Source: Linanthus parryae (taxonomy: Eukaryota; Streptophyta; Magnoliopsida; Ericales; Polemoniaceae). Taken from it: DNA of 64,000 bases. A model generated the notes under the pieces. That model was given only the letters and a program-made list of their open reading frames with translations. It had not been told where the DNA came from and did no database searches. Of the stretch, positions 12,700-23,429 are shown in pieces; position 1 is the stretch's first letter, and every line of letters begins with the position of its first letter. The stretch is taken from contig JALGPY010000034.1 of the NCBI GenBank assembly GCA_023055425.1, forward strand, positions 1 to 64,000, read 5' to 3'. A program made the position numbers and the translations under genes.

Positions 12700-13860
12700 T
12701 AACGACTAAGGCACTGTATTCTGTCTTAGTGGAAGATTTAGCAACAGTGAGCTGCTTTTTAGCAGCCCAAATGATTCAATTGGGGCCAATAAAGATAGCA
12801 AAGCCTGTGATACTTCGTCGATCAGTTGGGTTACTAACCCGATCTGAATTGGTGAATACCTGAGTTCTACCTTTAGGGTAAAAAGACCATGATGTTGAGA
12901 TCCCTTTATATACCTTAAATATGTTTGGCACCAATTTAGTGCAAGGACGTGAGTGTTCGCATGAATTAACACAAGTGTTTTATAGCAAAATTTATGCTAG
13001 GTCAGTAAAAAGTAAAAACGAAGTATTGTAATGAACCAAAAAGTTAGCGAAAAATTGTAAAATCTTGCAGATGATCACCATCCAAAGCATGAAAACTTGC
13101 CATTTGAAGCCAAATGATTTGGAAAAGGTTTACAAATACTCATATTGAATATGTAAAGCAGATCCTGAATGTAATTACCTTCATGAAGAAATATTCCTTC
13201 TTGTGTTCTATGTATTCTAAGCCTAGAAATGCAAAAGACCTAAATTGGTCATTTCAAACTCAGAGTGAAGAGACATACCAAAACTTGAAGATATTGGGAA
13301 TCATTTCCTGTCAAAATTACATCATCTACATACAATAGCAGGATAGTAATTTTGACAAATGTAGTAGAGCAAGTATAAGGAAACAAAATTTCATCAAAAA
13401 TGAAATCTATTCTAACATAGAACTTGTGTAGATATATGATAATATATATATATATATATATCCTTTATAATTATCAGCATAACCTAGAAAAATGCATTGG
13501 ATAGTTTTAGCATCAAATTTTGATTCATTATAAGGTCTGAGATTGGAATAACATGCCACCCAAAAACTTTCATAGCATTATAATCAGGAACATAATGAAA
13601 CCATAATTCAATTGGAGATTAATTGTGAGTGACCGATCTTGACATTCGGTTAATAAAATAAACAACAATAGCAACAAAATGAAACCGAAAATGATGAGAC
13701 AATGAAACATGTTCAAGAAGAGTAATATCAATTCTATATGTTTTCTTTCAGAAACTCCGTTCTGTTGGGGTGTGTGGGCAAGATTTATGGTGAGTAATAC
13801 CTTAACAATTTAAGAAGTTTTGAAAGCTCTTGGCAGATTTGTACATTAGTCGTTAAATAA
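12700..13860 (-). pseudogene. Decayed Ty1/Copia polyprotein fragments
   Basis: Read on the minus strand, short stretches match Copia pol in the correct order. Integrase-like GVSERKHR and FINRMS lie near 13640-13770. A reverse transcriptase catalytic segment LLLYVDDVILTGND lies near 13310-13350. RNase H-like SNPTDRRSITGFAIFIG and KSSTKTEYSAL lie near 12720-12850. Stops and frame breaks occur throughout, and no LTRs were recognised. This is an old dead element. Confidence 0.75.
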
Positions 13861-14127
13861 TGTAGTTTGCTAGTAGGCGTATGGAATTAACTTCGACGTG
13901 CAGTAACAACACCAATTGTTCAGGAACATCAGCACCAGCCATATGAGAAACCCAAATTCATCCCCATCTTCTATGAGGAGTTCTCTCGTAACAATATCTA
14001 CCCACTGAACCATATGATTAAGATCGAAGAGCTCATGAAATGCGTGAGGTCTCAAACGCTGTATGTATTTGCATCCATTTTGCAGTAACAAAGATATTTC
14101 CCAGAGATCGGAAACCACTGGCAGAAC

Positions 14128-16305
14128 TGATGCGCTTTTTAGCGTGCTATTCGCAAGTATACGAATCAAGTAATATAGAGAGTATTTTCGACTCGGATTA
14201 TTGATCCCACAGGGACTTTGCAGGTTTTTCTAGTAATCAGTTTTAAGTTGCAGAGTGTAAAAAGGAGGAATATTTTGAGAGTTTGTTTGCTAACTAAGTA
14301 CTGAAAGTAAATAACTGAAACATAGATCTTTTTTGTAAGAATTTTCTGAATAATCTTAAGGTTGTAAAACTAGGGTTTGAAATACTAGGTCCCGGGATCC
14401 CCTAGGGTTCTTCAGATTTTCGTTCTTTGTTTGACATGAAAACACACAGCAGTTATTTATCCGCGCCACGTACCAGTTGTACAGTATCTTTTCTTTTCCT
14501 GCACGTTATCACGATTCTGCAGACATTCAGATTCCTGTTAAGCTGCCTAAATCTGCAGTCTCGTTCTAAGGCTGCTAGGGTTTCTAACCTGTCCTGATGG
14601 CCCGGGTCAGATTCTCCAGCAGTTGGTCAAACGATTTCAGGCTAGTCCTAACTCCCCTTCGCTAGTCGGCCCATCGGGGTAAGGTGCTAAGTTATGTCTT
14701 CTCTTCCTAACCCTAACCGGACGTTTTCACCTACCGGCTCGGGTCTGTAGCAATTCTGGGTGATCAAGCCGAGCATGCATGAACAGTAAAATTCAAAGAC
14801 AGAACAACGAATAAAGCTGCTGATATTAAGATACTGCAATCATGAATTCATAATCAAAACGTACAACTAATCTCTGAAAACGAAACCCGAGGTTCACCGA
14901 GAATCTAGGTGAAAAGTTTAGCTACTGAAATTCATAATGTAAATAACACAATTTTTGAATAAAGAGAAGAAGAGCAAACGGGTGTCTTGAATCTGGATTC
15001 ACGTTTCCGTGCTCTCCCGGGATGCTCAGACTTCTCCTTGGATGTGTTGTTGTGTTGATAACGAGTCTGGACGAGTCTTTATATAGTGCTGGAGACGTTT
15101 CTGGAAACTGCATTTATTTACGAAACTGCCACTGCCCGAAACTGCCTCAAATTTTGTGCTGTCTGCGTAAAATACGCAGGATCCTGCGTATAATACGCAG
15201 ACTGACATGTGCTGATTTCTGCGTATTTTCCTCCCTGGCTGCGTATTTTCCACCCTGGCTGCGTATTTTTCCATCCTGGCTGCGTATTTCACCTCCCTGG
15301 CTGCGTATTTTTCCATTTTCCTGCGTATTTTCTTCCCCTGGCTTGCTGCGTATAATACGCAGACAGGGTCAGAAACCGGCCAAAAATCATCCCGCTGGCT
15401 TGCTGTCTGCGTATAATACGCAGCCCCCTGCGTATAATACGCAGACAGCAAGGAAAACTGCTCTTTTCTACATCGGCATGCGTTTTGACCCGAAACTTGT
15501 CAAAATTACCAAAATACCCCTGGGTCAAAACTGCTCCAAATTATGCCCAATCTTGACTCTGGCCATAGGAAAACTGCTGATTGAATTTGGGAGACAAAAT
15601 CTGAACTTGACTCCGGAAACCCGGACCCGGTGCCAAAATGACCAAAATACCCCTAGGCCAAAACTGTCCCAGAAATCGTCATGAACATGAAATAGTTGCT
15701 CCTGATTCCGGACACCGGAAACCGAGACTCTTACTTGGGCGTGGCCTGTCTGGGACCCACACTTGACGGGAGTCGGTTTTTCGGCCGGACTCCGTTTCAG
15801 CATTATAACCTGTTTTCGGAAAGCCCTTGACGTCTCCGTTCTTTTGCCCTTGGTTTCACTTAAAAATTCCAAGTCAAGCTCAAGATATTGTCAATCGAGC
15901 GCTTCCCGGTGATTCTCGGTTTTGGCGTTTTCAGCTTTCTCGGTCGGTTTTTCACTGCTCGTTTCTCCTCCAGTCTTTCCGTTTCCCATTCTACTCTCCC
16001 TTTTACCAGTCTCGGTCAAATCCTGCTCCGAGCATTTTCTGCACGTTTCTTGAGGCGATCCCGGTTCAGTCTTGGCACGCATCCCAATGCACTTCCCGAA
16101 CCTGTTCGACAACATGAACAAACCCGAGATCATATCTAATAAAAGTACGAAATGCGTGAAATAAGCAGAAATTTACGAAGAGCAAATAAACATCTCGTTC
16201 CTATTTCCGAGGCTTTCTGGGGGTGAATTCTGGTTAAAACACGACTTTCCGGCACACATACACATCTTTTCAGGCTATAAGATAACCCCAATTTGGGCGT
16301 TATCA
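14128..16305. mobile_element. Solo LTR, 2,178 bp, with target duplication
   Basis: The sequence begins TGATGCGC and ends GTTATCA (TG...CA). Identical 5-bp repeats AGAAC flank it at 14123-14127 and 16306-16310. There is no coding domain, primer-binding site or second LTR, so it is best explained as a solo LTR left by recombination. A TATA-like CTTTATATAG lies near 15078-15087. It sits downstream of the F-box gene. It contains the palindrome array described separately. The retrotransposon lineage is not assigned. Confidence 0.85.
15163..15444. repeat. CTGCGTAT palindrome and tandem-repeat array
   Basis: Five 17-nt near-perfect palindromes start at 15163, 15184, 15346, 15407 and 15428. Four read CTGCGTATAATACGCAG (8-bp arms around one base). 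Between them, six direct units of ~20-21 nt beginning CTGCGTATTT run from 15219 to 15345, followed mostly by CC..CCTGG. The arrangement lies about 80-370 bases after the TATA-like site, within the solo LTR. Confidence 0.9.
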
Positions 16306-16447
16306 AGAACATCCTAACAAACTACAGGAAATTCAACCGTAGAAGATAAAAATAAAATGAGAACCCTCGTATTCTTCTTCACTGGTGTAGTAACCAAGAT
16401 GGGCATAGGGCCACCCTGAGTTTTTATTCCCTACTCCAGCTACAAAA

Positions 16448-17695
16448 TTATGCGTACGTCTCCGTCTTCAAGTATTCGTCTTCCGAGTTGAAAATGCAGA
16501 TGGTCCTTATAAACTCATAGTATATGGAGTTCCTCTCATAATTGGGGAACTCTTTGGTTGATAGCAGCATTGTCTGGTTTCTACTCAGCAAGATCAACGC
16601 CATATCCCCCAACGAATCCACCGGCACCCATCTCTTCAAATCTAATTCCAACTTGTAAATGCCGAACATCCTTCTTCGATCCCACTCAGCAACTTTGTCA
16701 TAAAAATGAGATACAAACAAGAGCTTGCCTTGATACTCAACCAAATATGCACTAGTAGCACGGCGAGAGCAATCGCGCCGAGGCAAACCAGGTTGAAAGC
16801 TCAAAATCTTTTTAGGTTGGGAACTCATACTACAACTACTAAAATCCCAAGCTTCAATGTAACCGGTTAATGTGACTCCATAGACCATGTCCTTGATGCA
16901 GATAATATCGTGTATGATGCTGTAAAGATCAACTGAACCACCGCGATAGTTTACTTGACCTTCAAGTTCGCTGAATTTGGTGTCATCAGCTTTGGCATAG
17001 TAGAGTCTGGTCCGATATTCTCCGTTCATAATAACCATGCCATAGTTGTTGTTGTTGATACCACCACCACCAAGAATCGGGTTCCCCCAGAAAACCACTT
17101 TTTGAACACTTACACGATGAAGATAAGCAATACGAGGGAGACGAAGATAAGTTGATGTGCCATAAGAGGACGGATTGAACATACATATACGCCCGTTATC
17201 ACCGTGCTGGTTCCGTTCCATGCCTACCAACCATCCACCTGAAAACCCTCCTATCTGTCGGTATTTCAGATCTGGTTTACTCTTGTTCACTGAGGTGCTT
17301 TTCCTTGGTGATGCTGCTGCTAGGTTCAGGAACAAATGGCCATCATCTGCACCCCATGAGAAGTCTTCGTCGCTGAAGAAGTTGATGAATTTGTAGTAAA
17401 GCATTACCATCGGCGGCGGCGAAGTTTTCAGGGAAGATAAGATGAAGGCTTTGGCGGTAGAGCGCCAGTGACGGCAAACTGATCGGCATCTGAAGATATC
17501 GGGCAATGCCAGCTTTTTCTGGATGTATTCCAGGAGATCAGGGTGTATGTTAGACCAATCTGGATGATTTCCCACCACCAAGAAATCGTCGGAAACGCCG
17601 CCGCACCCGACGTTGGATGGCCGGCAGTGTCGATTAAGGTTCATTGTTTCTGATGGGGCAACTGTGTGAGCGGAGGAGTACGTAAATAAATACAC
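16448..17695 (-). CDS. F-box protein with DUF295-type C-terminal domain
   Basis: One uninterrupted 415-codon frame without introns. An F-box lies at residues ~47-80 (WSNIHPDLLEYIQ ... IFRCRSVCRHWRS). The middle holds beta-rich segments with family-like signatures (GGWLVGMER, ICMFNPSS, KVVFWGNP). The C-terminal part (~330-400) has the DUF295 layout, with LVEYQGKLLFVSH, FGIYKLELDLKRWVPVDSLGD and a final NSIYYEF. Such proteins are thought to be substrate receptors of SCF ubiquitin ligases; the target cannot be inferred. The first Met is at 17695. A second Met at residue 18 (17644) is an equally plausible start, because the first 17 residues look unlike the family. F-box/DUF295 genes are often lineage-specific and intronless, so an intact frame does not prove expression. 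Confidence 0.85.
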   Translation of the reverse strand: MYLFTYSSAHTVAPSETMNLNRHCRPSNVGCGGVSDDFLVVGNHPDWSNIHPDLLEYIQKKLALPDIFRCRSVCRHWRSTAKAFILSSLKTSPPPMVMLYYKFINFFSDEDFSWGADDGHLFLNLAAASPRKSTSVNKSKPDLKYRQIGGFSGGWLVGMERNQHGDNGRICMFNPSSYGTSTYLRLPRIAYLHRVSVQKVVFWGNPILGGGGINNNNYGMVIMNGEYRTRLYYAKADDTKFSELEGQVNYRGGSVDLYSIIHDIICIKDMVYGVTLTGYIEAWDFSSCSMSSQPKKILSFQPGLPRRDCSRRATSAYLVEYQGKLLFVSHFYDKVAEWDRRRMFGIYKLELDLKRWVPVDSLGDMALILLSRNQTMLLSTKEFPNYERNSIYYEFIRTICIFNSEDEYLKTETYA

Positions 17696-17852
17696 TAGAG
17701 AACCTCCTTAGACTGCAAGAAATACACCTATAAATATAAAATTGACAACGCCGCCACCCCTCCCATGGGGCGCCTGGATGTTTCCTTATCCGTGTCGGAA
17801 ACTTTCTGGTGCGGTTCCCAATATCCTTAGACTGCAAGAAAGGATTTCTAAG

Positions 17853-18046
17853 GAGAAAGTATTCTTTGAGGTTAGTCCCACCACTCTGGCATGCCTACGT
17901 GGTGGGGCGCATCATTCAATTTTTGACAAATATGCATTATTCAGATGAGTGTCACCAAATTTTGCGTATTTGTCAAAAATTAAATGGCACGCCCCACCAC
18001 GCAGGCATGCCACAGTGGTAGGACTAGCCGCAATGAATAGTTTCTC
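17853..18046. mobile_element. Mutator-type MITE (194 bp) with 9-bp target duplication
   Basis: The element is almost entirely inverted repeat. The left arm starts GAGAAAGTATTCTTTGAGGT and the right arm, reversed, starts GAGAAACTATTCATTGCGGC. Pairing continues for about 90 bases through the GCATGCCTACGTGGTGGGGC region. The flanks ATTTCTAAG at 17844-17852 and 18047-18055 are identical. Nine-bp duplications with long inverted repeats are typical of Mutator-like elements. It lies about 160 bp upstream of the F-box gene start and may have changed that promoter. Confidence 0.88.
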
Positions 18047-18055
18047 ATTTCTAAG

Positions 18056-19823
18056 GGCTATAATGTAAGTTGTTCTTAGACTTCTATGCTAGTGTGTGGT
18101 GTATTTTTGTAGTTTCTCTTAGTAAATAAAGTACTATTCGTTTTATGACAGTTTCTTATAAACTAACGGTGTTAATAAATTGGATCGAAAAGCAAATCAA
18201 CTAGTCCAAAAACAAAAATATTATTCAAATGTTGCTAATAGTAATAAAAATTGTAGATTAATTTCGGATATGCTATATAATTTTCTCTAAATATAATATA
18301 GTGATTATGCAAAATCAGATGATACAGGCAAGCTTGTCGTTAAATATTTATACCCCTGCAAGATCCTAATTATAATTTGGGCTGAATATTTCTATCTAAA
18401 CCCGTCCAAATTACTAAAAATCATGCGCCAAAAGCCCTATTTCAATTAGGTTGGGCTCGGCCATCCAAATTGTATCCCTAAAAATGCAATAACCGTAAGG
18501 GAAGTGATTGTGCCAACACTGTTTGAAGAAGTAGGAAAAGACCTGTCAAAAGCGTAAATGCCTCTCGATAAAATAGATAGGACTGCAAATCGGGTGGGCT
18601 GGGCGGGTTGACACCTTTGTCCAAGCCCAATCCCGAGTTTTGTCAAGGTCGCCCAAGCCCGTCCCAGCCCAGGTTAAGAGCATCGCCAGCCCGTCCAAGC
18701 CCAAATTCAAACAAACCAATTCGAGTTCAGGTTCAATCCGGGATAGCCCATTAAACTAAATAAATTAACATAATTATCACATTCAACTCAATTAAAATTT
18801 CCCCTCACAGTTAAGTTAATAACTTTCATACAAAAATAGATACCGAAAGTAAACACATCATTTTTTTATTTAAAGGCAAAATATAACGACTTTATATTGT
18901 TAGATTGAATTAAAAATTATCCATTTATGCAAGAGAATACTAAATATTTTGTGAAAAAAATATTACTTGAGAACATAAATATAATTAAAAATATCACTAA
19001 TAATTAATAGAAAAAATAATAGATTCTTGATAAGTAGTGTGTAATATAATACTCTCAAAATCTAATATTTATTGGTAATGAGTACAAATGGGGCAATTCG
19101 GGCTAGCCCATTCGTTTAATTTTTGTAACCAAGCCCGACCTAATTGCAATTCGGGTTGAGAAATTTTTCCCGAACCCGTCTAAGTTACTCAAAACATGTG
19201 TCCAAGACCTACTTTAATTTGGGTTGAGTTCGGGTTAGTCGGGTTTAGACCGTCCAAATTGCACCCCTTAAAATTTTTCCATAAAACTTCAAAAAAGTAC
19301 ATACTTGCACCTACGGAAACTGATATGATGGGCTAGTTGATAAGTATTATATGGCCTAGGAAGTATGGACACTTCAAAACAGGCGCCGTATCCGTGTTGG
19401 ACACTTGGGACACTCAAACACTCGTACGATTCTTCAAAATACGTGTCAAACACTCCGCTAGCGTGTCCGATTATTTTAGTGAATTTTATTAAACTGATCA
19501 CTTGGAGGGCACTTAATGAGAGACGACAATTGTCCATTAGTGTTTATTGAACTTTCACACGGGTTGTTTTACGAGATATTTGAACTTTAAATTAGTTAAA
19601 TATAATTAAGCTGAAGCATATACGAAATATTTGATTTACTAATGGCCCAATATATGAAAATGTTACCCTTTTGAACGAAAAGTTCAAGTGAGTTTTAAGT
19701 TCTCACATGCGACAACTTCAAGAGTCCCAGGCATTACTCGTCAAACTCGAACTCGACTAAGCTACTCCTCTTTCTTTTCTCATTCTTATACTTAATATAT
19801 GTTGTCCGTGATATTTAAACTAT
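18056..19823. other. Intergenic AT-rich DNA with GCCC-rich repeat blocks
   Basis: No gene is visible. Segments around 18400-18480, 18577-18760 and 19090-19270 carry repeated AAGCCCG, CCCGTCCAA and CGGGTT motifs. These resemble the GC-rich ends of hAT-like MITEs (for example GACTGCAAATCGGGTGGGCT at 18581 versus a reversed GGTGCAATTTGGACGG at 19269). A ~690-bp element spanning 18577-19269 is possible, but I could not define a target duplication. Confidence 0.4.
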
Positions 19824-21069
19824 GGGTAAAAGACACTTACTACCCCTGGGTTTAGGGTAAATTCCACTGATCACCCCTGGGTTTTGGATAAAGACACCTA
19901 GCACCCCTGTAACTGGATGGAGCTGACAGCGGACTAACAGATCCGGCGAAATGACTATTTTACCCTCAAATTTATAAAAATACCTACCTTCTCCTTTCTC
20001 ATCTTTACAAACCCTAAATCTCTCTAACTAATCTCTCGTCTCTCTTATTTCAAAAAAAAATCTCTCGTCTCTCTCTCTTCCCCTCCCACGCACAACCGCC
20101 ATCACCCTGATGTATCTCTTCTCCCTTACTCTCCTCTTCTCCTCTTCTCCCTCGATCTCGTCATCTGTCTCTCTCGTCTCTGGGCTTGTTAGACCTTGTT
20201 GTGGGTTGTGTTTCGAGCAAAGTCAGGGAGAGAGGAGAAGACCAAGAGAGAGTTTGCCGGTTTAATGGAGGTGTCGGTTGTTGGTCGGAGGTCCAGAGAC
20301 GAAGAGTCCTCCGCGGATCGACGACCGGCGGCTATCTCTTGTCTTCACTCTTCCTCGTCGGCAGCGAACCAAAAGTCGCGAACAATCTTCTCCAATCGAC
20401 GCTCCAGGACTGAAAACCCTTCTGCTCGAAGATCCTTCACAGGGGTTCGATACTCGAATTGGGGATCTACAACTTCTGGCCGCTACTTGCTCTCTGTTTT
20501 CTGTTGGTAGCGCCAAGTCCTGGTAGTGAGAGCCCTTCCGGGCTTCTTGATGGTGAAAGCTTAAATGTGGAACCCATTGCTGACCTAGACTTGTTCTTTG
20601 AGGGACTTTACAGCTACTACTGCGAGAAAGGTCTTTGGTGCATCATTACTAAGTGGATTGTTGAACTTCTAAGTCTAGCCTTTACTATATGCTTCTCTGG
20701 GTTTTTCCTACTGTTTGTTGATTGGAATGGTCTGCGCAATGCAAAATGTGGATTTTGTACGATTTATTGGGTTGATTCATTTGGGACAAAATTATGAGAG
20801 TTTGATGTTCTTGGTGTTCTTGGGAATTTTGTGGGTGTGTTTTGGGGTTCTTGATGATAAACATGAACCAAAAAGTCCAAAAAACAAATACACAGGGGCA
20901 CTATGGTACGAAAAAATTCAATCATCTACTTTTCTAACGGAACATGACATAAGGGTGCTTAGTGTCCGAAGAATATTCCATTACAGGGGTGCTCAGTGTC
21001 TTTATCCAAAACCCAGGGGTGGTCAGTGGAATTTATCCTAAATCCAAGGGTGGTCAGTGTCTTTTACCC
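19824..21069. mobile_element. Pack-MULE: Mutator-like element carrying an ATG9 exon fragment
   Basis: The flanks TTAAACTAT at 19815-19823 and 21070-21078 are identical 9-bp target duplications. The ends are ~90-bp inverted repeats. The left starts GGGTAAAAGACACTTACTAC and the right, reversed, starts GGGTAAAAGACACTGACCAC. Both continue through matching GATAAAGACAC...AGCACCCCTGTAA segments. No transposase is present. The interior holds a plant leader-like CT-rich stretch (20000-20160), then a coding fragment recognisable as ATG9 (20510-20752). A Mutator-like element with captured host gene DNA is by definition a Pack-MULE. Confidence 0.88.
20510..20752 (+). pseudogene. ATG9: Captured fragment of autophagy gene ATG9
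   Basis: Eighty-one in-frame codons match the N-terminal region of plant ATG9. They include PSPGSESPSGLL, VEPIADLDLFFE, a Tyr-rich LYSYYCEKG, then the first membrane span (CIITKWIVELLSLAFTICFSG) and FVDWNGLRNAKCG. ATG9 is the multispanning lipid scramblase of autophagosome formation. The fragment starts after an AG and lies inside a 112-codon open frame (20459-20797) whose two ends are unrelated to ATG9. A short chimeric membrane peptide is therefore possible but unproven. Identification rests on recall of the family, not an alignment. Confidence 0.8.
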
Positions 21070-21309
21070 TTAAACTATACATATAAAGACGTTTCAAAAA
21101 AAATACATATAAAGACGTTAGAAGCAATATTTTATCATATCTCGTTGTATAAAAATTCAAATATATATATAAAAAGATGATAATAGTGTTGACGTATCCA
21201 TGCCGCGTCGTATCCTCATTTTTTAGAAAATAACATATTGCGTATCCGTTTCGATATCGTATCCAATACACGTATCCGTACCGTGCTTCTTCTGATATTT
21301 CAACAATTA

Positions 21310-21810
21310 GCAAGTTAATGACTATTTTAACTACAACTATTATTATCTTTTTGGATAGTTTAATTCATGGTTCTTTTCCCAATGCTTAAAACAGACAAGT
21401 AGGTAGTAGTTTACATGGGTCAGCTGATAGTTTGATATGGCCATAACTAGCAAAGAGTTGACAATGTCACCAATTATTGTCATTAACTTAATGACCATTT
21501 TGACTAATACTACTACTTTCCCAATGCTGAAAAAAGACAAGTAGTTTGGCCTCAAATTCGATCTATTTTGGCACGACTGCAGACGTGAATAATACTATAC
21601 AGTACTAGTTGCAAAGTAATAAGCTAGGTTAGATGAACCTGGACGCAGGTGTCTGAGTATCTGATTTACCCCTTGCTGAAAGAGGACTCGAGTGTTTTGC
21701 AAAACTCATCAATTAACTGTCAAAAACTCAGCTACGGTAGATGAAGTTAGCTGTCAAAAAACACTTGCCTAATCAATTTCCTTGAGTTCCCCTTGTTTTC
21801 CTGCAACTTA
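21310..21810 (+). repeat. Left copy of segmental duplication: distal upstream part
   Basis: Stretches here recur in order at 32030-32480, including GCAAAGAGTTGACAAT, TTAATGACTATTTT/TTAATGACCATTTT, GACAAGTAG...TTTGGCCTCAAA and GGTAGATGAAGTT. This marks the upstream reach of the duplicated CYP87A segment. The two copies are diverged and contain indels. Confidence 0.6.
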
Positions 21811-21875
21811 GGGCTTCATTTAGCCAGGTAACTTACTTGACCTCACATGGACGCTACATGGTTGAGCAATGGTAT

Positions 21876-22172
21876 GATCCTCTGAACTGAACCGCTCGCT
21901 CTTCTATATCTATCTTTAAACCTCTTAAAATCCAAGTCTCTGCCAACTTGCCCTTTCAGTAACATTAATAATGCTACTACTTATTCAAACTTGCCCGCGC
22001 ATTCTCCCTTTGCCTATTCAAGGATCCTCTGAACTGAACCGCTCGCCCTTCTATATCTATCTTTGAACCTCCTTTAAAAATCCAGGTATTTGCCAACTTG
22101 CCCTCCTTCAGTAACATTAATAATACTACTACTAATTCAAGCTTGCTCGCGCATTGTCCGTTTGCCTATTTA
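21876..22172 (+). promoter_or_regulatory. Tandemly duplicated CYP87A upstream region
   Basis: Two direct ~147-bp copies start at 21876 and 22023 (GATCCTCTGAACTGAACCGC). They share the CTTCTATATCTATCTTT and AGTAACATTAATAAT blocks. A TATA-like TATTTATTAAG at 22167-22177 closes the second copy, about 190 bp before the ATG of CYP87A copy 1. The right gene keeps only one diverged version (near 38703-38816). The role as promoter is inferred from position. Confidence 0.65.
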
Positions 22173-22365
22173 TTAAGTGCCCTCCTCCTTGTGGATTATG
22201 AGATACTACATCCCAACCCTCTCTTCTCTTCATTTTCATTGTCTTCTCTCCTCCAAAAGACATACGCCACGCTACAATTCTCCTCTCAAATCAAAGTTGT
22301 TTTTCTTTCCTAAGAAAGAAAAGCATTAGTCCGTGCTCCGTCATTTCTTCAAGTCCCTGCTTCTT

Positions 22366-23383
22366 ATGGGGCCATTTGCTTTGTGTTTTGTTGCTTTAGT
22401 TGTTATAGGCATCACACACTGGGTTTACAGATGGAGAAATCCCAAATGCAACGGAAAACTCCCCCCAGGTTCAATGGGGTTCCCAGTCATAGGCGAGACT
22501 CTTCAGTTCTTCAGCCCTTGCACAACCTCTGACATTCCTCCCTTCATCAAAAAGAGAATGGAAAGGTATTACTATTAGTACTAATATTCTTGAAGAAGCC
22601 ATCAAATTGATGCTAGTACTTAGCAATAAATATTTTACCATATTATCATCATCATTCATGATCTCATCAAGTATTGAATTTTCTAGGTATGGTCCTGTAT
22701 TCCGGACAAATCTGGTGTTCCAGCCAGTTGCGATATCCACAGACCCAGAGTTCAGCCATTTTATCTTCCAACAGGAGGGACGGTTATTCCAGAGCTGGTA
22801 CCCAGAAACCTTCAAAGAGATAGCTGGAAAGCAAAATATGGGTTCCTTGCATGGATTCGTGTTCAAGTACGCCAAGAACATGGTTCTCAATTTGGTTGGT
22901 CCTGAGAGCCTGAAGAAGATGCTCCCTGAAATCGAACAGGTAGCTCATATCCAGTTAAAGAGGTGGTCCACTCAGGAGTCTATTGACATAAAGGATACAA
23001 CAGCAAGTGTAAGCTTTGCTCAAAAGCTAACCATTGGCCGTTCCTTCCTGCAATACTGAAATTTTGTTTTATACTCCAAATAACCATTAGGATGTTTTGG
23101 TGTATGCAGATTAGATTTGGTCTTACCGCCAAGAAACTGATCAGTTGTGATTCAGAGAATACATTGGAGACTCTGAGGCAGAATTTTGCAGCATTCATAG
23201 AAGGATTGATATCTTTTCCTTTGAATATCCCAGGAACTGCGTACCATAAGTGCTTACAGGTACACGGTACACCACCTGCATATCTAAATAAGAAAAAAAT
23301 CCTATGCATTCAAGAATACTAAAATAAGGCCGACAGAAGCCGCGTCGGTAGATCACATCTCAATCTGGCTCTTCCTGCACAAG

Positions 23384-23429
<46 letters not shown>

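Noticed and set aside
15163..15444. The regularly spaced repeats might be read as a CRISPR-like array
   Set aside because: This is a plant nuclear LTR; units are ~20-nt tandem copies without unique spacers and there are no cas genes.
15022..15684. A 220-codon open frame, with a 141-codon frame opposite (15026-15451)
   Set aside because: Both are translations of the CTGCGTAT repeat array in the solo LTR, with repetitive peptides and no domain.
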